Shown here: one piece after another, positions 61,239-64,000 of the stretch
Numbering within the stretch: position 1 is the first letter of the stretch
Layout of the letters: each line of letters opens with the position of its first letter
Source: Chitinophagaceae bacterium
GTDB lineage: Bacteria; Bacteroidota; Bacteroidia; Chitinophagales; UBA10324
Direction: 5' to 3'
Length of the DNA stretch: 64,000 bases
NCBI GenBank assembly: GCA_016717285.1
Contig: JADKFU010000004.1
Location: forward strand, 930,001 to 994,000
Notes under the pieces: generated by a model
Databases searched by the model: none
What the model was told of the DNA's origin: nothing
The model's input: the letters and a program-made list of their open reading frames with translations, nothing else
Translations under genes and position numbers: made by a program

Positions 61239-61991
61239 ATGATCAAAGCCCTCATTGTTGATGATGATGATTTATCGAGAGATACTTTAAAACTGCTTAT
61301 TGAAAAGTATCAACCGGAAATATCTTCGATCCATGTTGCAGGTGATGCTATTCTTGCAAAGCAACTGATAACATCAGAGCATCCTGATCTTATTTTCCTG
61401 GATGTGGAGATGCCTGAATATTCAGGCTTCGATCTGCTGAATATGATTGCCGAAAAAAATTTCGATGTCATCTTCACCACTTCTTTTCAAAAATATGCAA
61501 TCAAAGCCATCAGGTTCAGCGCGCTCGACTATTTATTGAAACCGGTGCAGAAGGAAGAGTTGATGGAAGCCGTTCAGCGGCATCTTGAAAAGAGAGAGCA
61601 AGTAAGTTACCGGCCTGCGCTCTATCAAAATTTCCTGCATACCATTCAAACCCGGGAGACAAAAGATTTCCGGCTGGCGATACCGACTACAGAAGGTGTT
61701 TTCTTTTTTCATCCGGTTGAAATTATCCGTTGTGAGGCGGAACGCAGTTACACAAAGTTTTTTCTTACTTCGGGAAAAACATTTATCGCATCAAAACCTT
61801 TGCGTGAGTATGAAGAGCTGCTGCAGGAAAATGGTTTCCTCCGGGTTCATAAATCACACCTCATCAACATGCAATATGTGCTTCGTTACCTGCCTTCCGG
61901 ATTTTTATTGATGAAAGATGAATCGAAAGTTGAAGTGGCCCGAAGAAGAAAAGCGGAAATTGAATCAGTGTTGAGAAACCAAGGAACATAA
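61239..61991 (+). CDS. LytTR-family response regulator
   Basis: Two-component response regulator of 250 aa. The receiver domain (1-120) has Asp9/Asp10 (VDDDD), phospho-acceptor Asp55 (IFLDVEMPE) and Lys in LLKPVQ. The LytTR DNA-binding domain (about 145-247) has FFHPVEIIRCEAERSYTKFFLTSGKTF and RVHKSHLINMQYVLRYLP. LytTR regulators usually control envelope or biofilm genes. The downstream gene encodes a TPR sensor kinase, 115 bp away, which could be its partner. Confidence 0.92.
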   Translation: MIKALIVDDDDLSRDTLKLLIEKYQPEISSIHVAGDAILAKQLITSEHPDLIFLDVEMPEYSGFDLLNMIAEKNFDVIFTTSFQKYAIKAIRFSALDYLLKPVQKEELMEAVQRHLEKREQVSYRPALYQNFLHTIQTRETKDFRLAIPTTEGVFFFHPVEIIRCEAERSYTKFFLTSGKTFIASKPLREYEELLQENGFLRVHKSHLINMQYVLRYLPSGFLLMKDESKVEVARRRKAEIESVLRNQGT

Positions 61992-62106
61992 AATGTGAAG
62001 TCATGATTCCGATAGGAAACCCTTCTTTGCCGATGGGAAAGCATGTTGAATAGCAAAGCAGATTTAGATTAAATAGCTGAATAATTTTTTTAATGAATCA
62101 ATTCAG

Positions 62107-64000
62107 ATGAAGTTCAGATCCTTCTTCATAGTGGTAGTTCTGTTTGTGATTCAACTGCATGCCCAGGCGCAAAAAACGGATTCACTCAGTCAACTTTTGG
62201 CAAAAGCAACAACTGATACTTCCAGAATTATTTTATTGAACCGGCTTGCAGAAGTGGAAGACGACGACAGCGTTTCTTTTATCTATGCAAATCAGGCATT
62301 GAGTTTACTGCAATCACTACCGGTTTCATTTCAGCGCAGTAACAAAATATTTTTCTTTCACGAGAAAGCTGCTTCCTATTATTGGATCTCCAGTTACTAC
62401 AATAGCAGCACGCAGGAATCCGATTCAGGAATAAAGTACCTGCAGCGTTCGCTTCGGTCCGCTTTGCAGGTTAATGATTCGCTGTTCATTGGATTAGTGT
62501 ACAACGATTTTGCAGTGGTGAATGCATACAAGGGGCCGGATACAAGTTTGTATTGGTTACATAAAAGCCTTCCTTATACCCTCGCATCAAAGGATTCATC
62601 GCAACTGGCGACTGCTTACTCCAACTTCGGTCATCTGTATCGCATTAAGGGAGAATACCAAAAGGCCCTCGACTATTTATTTCTTGCAATGAAAATGGAT
62701 GAGCAACAAGGAAATGAGCCGGATGTTGGTATTGAGCTCAATAATATCGGGCAGATTTATCAGGAAATGGCATTTTACAGGGAATCACTGCAATATTTTC
62801 GAAAGTCGCTCCGGATTTTTCAAAATAGAAAAAATGAGCAGGCAATAGCGCTCCGCTTTAATAATATTGCCGGGATTTATGACAACCTTCAATTGTATGA
62901 TTCGGCATTGATGTATTACGACAGCAGTTTATTGATCAGAACGAGAATCGGGTCAAATATTGAATTGGCAAAATCCTATTCAAACCTTGCTTCCACCTGG
63001 ATAGATTTAAAAGACTATGACAAAGCGATATCCTATTATAATAAGAGTCTCTGGTATGCAAAGCACTCACAGGATACTGCTCAGCTTCATGAAACCTCCT
63101 CCTATCTTGCCGGTGCATATCTGCGCAAAGGCATCAAGACCGACAGCGCGGAACTTTTACTCTTAAGTGCATACAAATATTTTAAAGTAAAGGGTAGTCC
63201 GCGAAACCTGCAAACGATCACTCATTTGCTGATGGATGTTTATGGCAGGAAAAAAGATTTCGCGAAAGCATATTCTTATACGCTTGAGTACCTGACCGTA
63301 CGTGATACTATGGAAAGCAAGGATGCAAGAAAATACACATTGCGAAAACAATTTGAGTTTGAATATCAGAACAAAGAAGCATTGGCCGCCGCGGTGCAGC
63401 AAAAGAAGGATGCCGTTGCTGAAGAAAGACTTGCAGCGCAAAAGAATATCAGAAATCTTTTTATTGCCGGCTCCGTTTTTCTGCTCATCATCATTGCATT
63501 ATTATTCAACCGGTTCTGGCTGAAGCAAAAAGCAGCCAAAGCACTGGAGGCAAAAAATAAAGTTATTCAAAAAGAGAAGCTGCGCGCGGAAGAAAGTGAG
63601 CAATTCAAATCGCGTTTTCTTGCAAATATGAGTCATGAGATAAGAACACCTATGAATGCGGTTATTGGTTTAACCAACCTGTTGCTGGATGCGCCTGCAA
63701 CGGAGCAACAAATTTTTTACCTGGGAGCAATCAAAAAATCGTCAGAAAACCTGATGGTGATTTTGAATGATGTGTTGGATCTGAGCAAACTGGAAGCCGG
63801 TAAGATGCAAATTGAAAAAATTCCTTTCAGCATTCGCGAGGTAACAGAAAGCGTGATGAACGCATTGCGCCACAAGGCAGAGGAAAAAGGACTGGGATTT
63901 GAAATGAAAATTGAAAAGGATATTCCTGAATATGTTTTAGGTGATTCAACAAGATTGTACCAGGTGCTGATCAACCTCACCGGCAATGCAATAAAGTTTA
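62107..64000 (+). CDS. TPR-containing sensor histidine kinase (5' part, cut by window end)
   Basis: The frame is open from the ATG at 62107 to the last base, 631 codons without a stop, so the gene continues past the window. Signal peptide FFIVVVLFVIQLHAQA; about six tetratricopeptide-like repeats (to residue 400; e.g. YSNFGHLYRIKGEYQKALDYL, LNNIGQIYQEMAFYRESLQYF). One TM helix is near residues 449-470 (LFIAGSVFLLIIIALLF), then a coiled coil. The HisKA box is SHEIRTPMN with His510. The N-box of the ATPase domain (LINLTGNAIKF) begins at the very end. A receiver domain may follow outside the window. Its signal is unknown. Confidence 0.9.
   Translation, partial: MKFRSFFIVVVLFVIQLHAQAQKTDSLSQLLAKATTDTSRIILLNRLAEVEDDDSVSFIYANQALSLLQSLPVSFQRSNKIFFFHEKAASYYWISSYYNSSTQESDSGIKYLQRSLRSALQVNDSLFIGLVYNDFAVVNAYKGPDTSLYWLHKSLPYTLASKDSSQLATAYSNFGHLYRIKGEYQKALDYLFLAMKMDEQQGNEPDVGIELNNIGQIYQEMAFYRESLQYFRKSLRIFQNRKNEQAIALRFNNIAGIYDNLQLYDSALMYYDSSLLIRTRIGSNIELAKSYSNLASTWIDLKDYDKAISYYNKSLWYAKHSQDTAQLHETSSYLAGAYLRKGIKTDSAELLLLSAYKYFKVKGSPRNLQTITHLLMDVYGRKKDFAKAYSYTLEYLTVRDTMESKDARKYTLRKQFEFEYQNKEALAAAVQQKKDAVAEERLAAQKNIRNLFIAGSVFLLIIIALLFNRFWLKQKAAKALEAKNKVIQKEKLRAEESEQFKSRFLANMSHEIRTPMNAVIGLTNLLLDAPATEQQIFYLGAIKKSSENLMVILNDVLDLSKLEAGKMQIEKIPFSIREVTESVMNALRHKAEEKGLGFEMKIEKDIPEYVLGDSTRLYQVLINLTGNAIKF

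Noticed and set aside
1..64000. tRNA, rRNA, CRISPR, prophage or insertion sequence
   Set aside because: No TPsiC-loop-type GGTTCGAATCC or similar cloverleaf, no evenly spaced direct repeats with spacers, and no transposase, integrase or phage protein among the reading frames.

Overview
The window looks like a chromosomal segment of a Bacteroidota bacterium (Chitinophagia/Saprospiria-like; the class is not certain). Evidence: several secreted proteins with type IX secretion (T9SS) type A C-terminal sorting domains, one type B (gliding-motility-associated, CHU_C) protein, a PorV/PorQ-family outer-membrane protein, almost no Shine-Dalgarno sequences in front of genes, and TAnnTTTG-type -7 promoter elements. 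No prophage, integrase, transposase, CRISPR array, rRNA or tRNA was seen.

Layout. 1-503: 3' end of a class 3 aldehyde dehydrogenase. 731-6333: RND efflux operon (hlyD-type adaptor, RND pump, TolC-type channel, transcribed leftward). 6597-8773: hemerythrin protein and glutamate dehydrogenase. 9122-13118: DUF3137/LemA pair and the dnaJ-grpE chaperone pair. 13395-15737: large PKD/CHU_C surface protein. 15865-22762: anmK, an SDR epimerase, a glucosaminidase-LysM protein, an O-methyltransferase, a PorV-like protein and an NHL-type lipoprotein. 22799-25637: moaA and dnaA, with a small transcription unit between them that holds a 15-codon ORF behind a perfect Shine-Dalgarno. 26172-34190: acyl-CoA mutase large subunit, IscA-type protein, HPt protein, T9SS propeller protein, fumC and an AAA+/DUF4143 ATPase with twin operator-like palindromes. 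34216-43001: T9SS protein, dedA, APS-type cysH, suhB-like phosphatase, lnt, rsmI, M28 peptidase, purS, pssA and a lipoprotein. 43199-45294: a T9SS hydrolase whose sorting domain is split off by a frameshift at an A6 tract. 46395-54461: rlmD-type methyltransferase, then a periplasmic folding cluster (two parvulin-type PPIases, a SurA-N-like lipoprotein, MoxR ATPase, secreted propeller-like protein). 54518-64000: serine hydrolase, T9SS sulfatase, pterin synthase, glutathione peroxidase, a truncated secreted-protein fragment, a LytTR regulator and a TPR histidine kinase cut by the window end.

Most genes are housekeeping or envelope functions: efflux, lipoprotein maturation (lnt), outer-membrane protein folding (SurA-like proteins), phospholipid synthesis (pssA), peptidoglycan recycling and cleavage (anmK, glucosaminidase), and surface display by T9SS. 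The parts that ordinary annotation would miss are the sORF transcription unit near dnaA, the paired palindromes before the DUF4143 ATPase, the frameshifted T9SS cargo, and several small dispersed intergenic repeat families.
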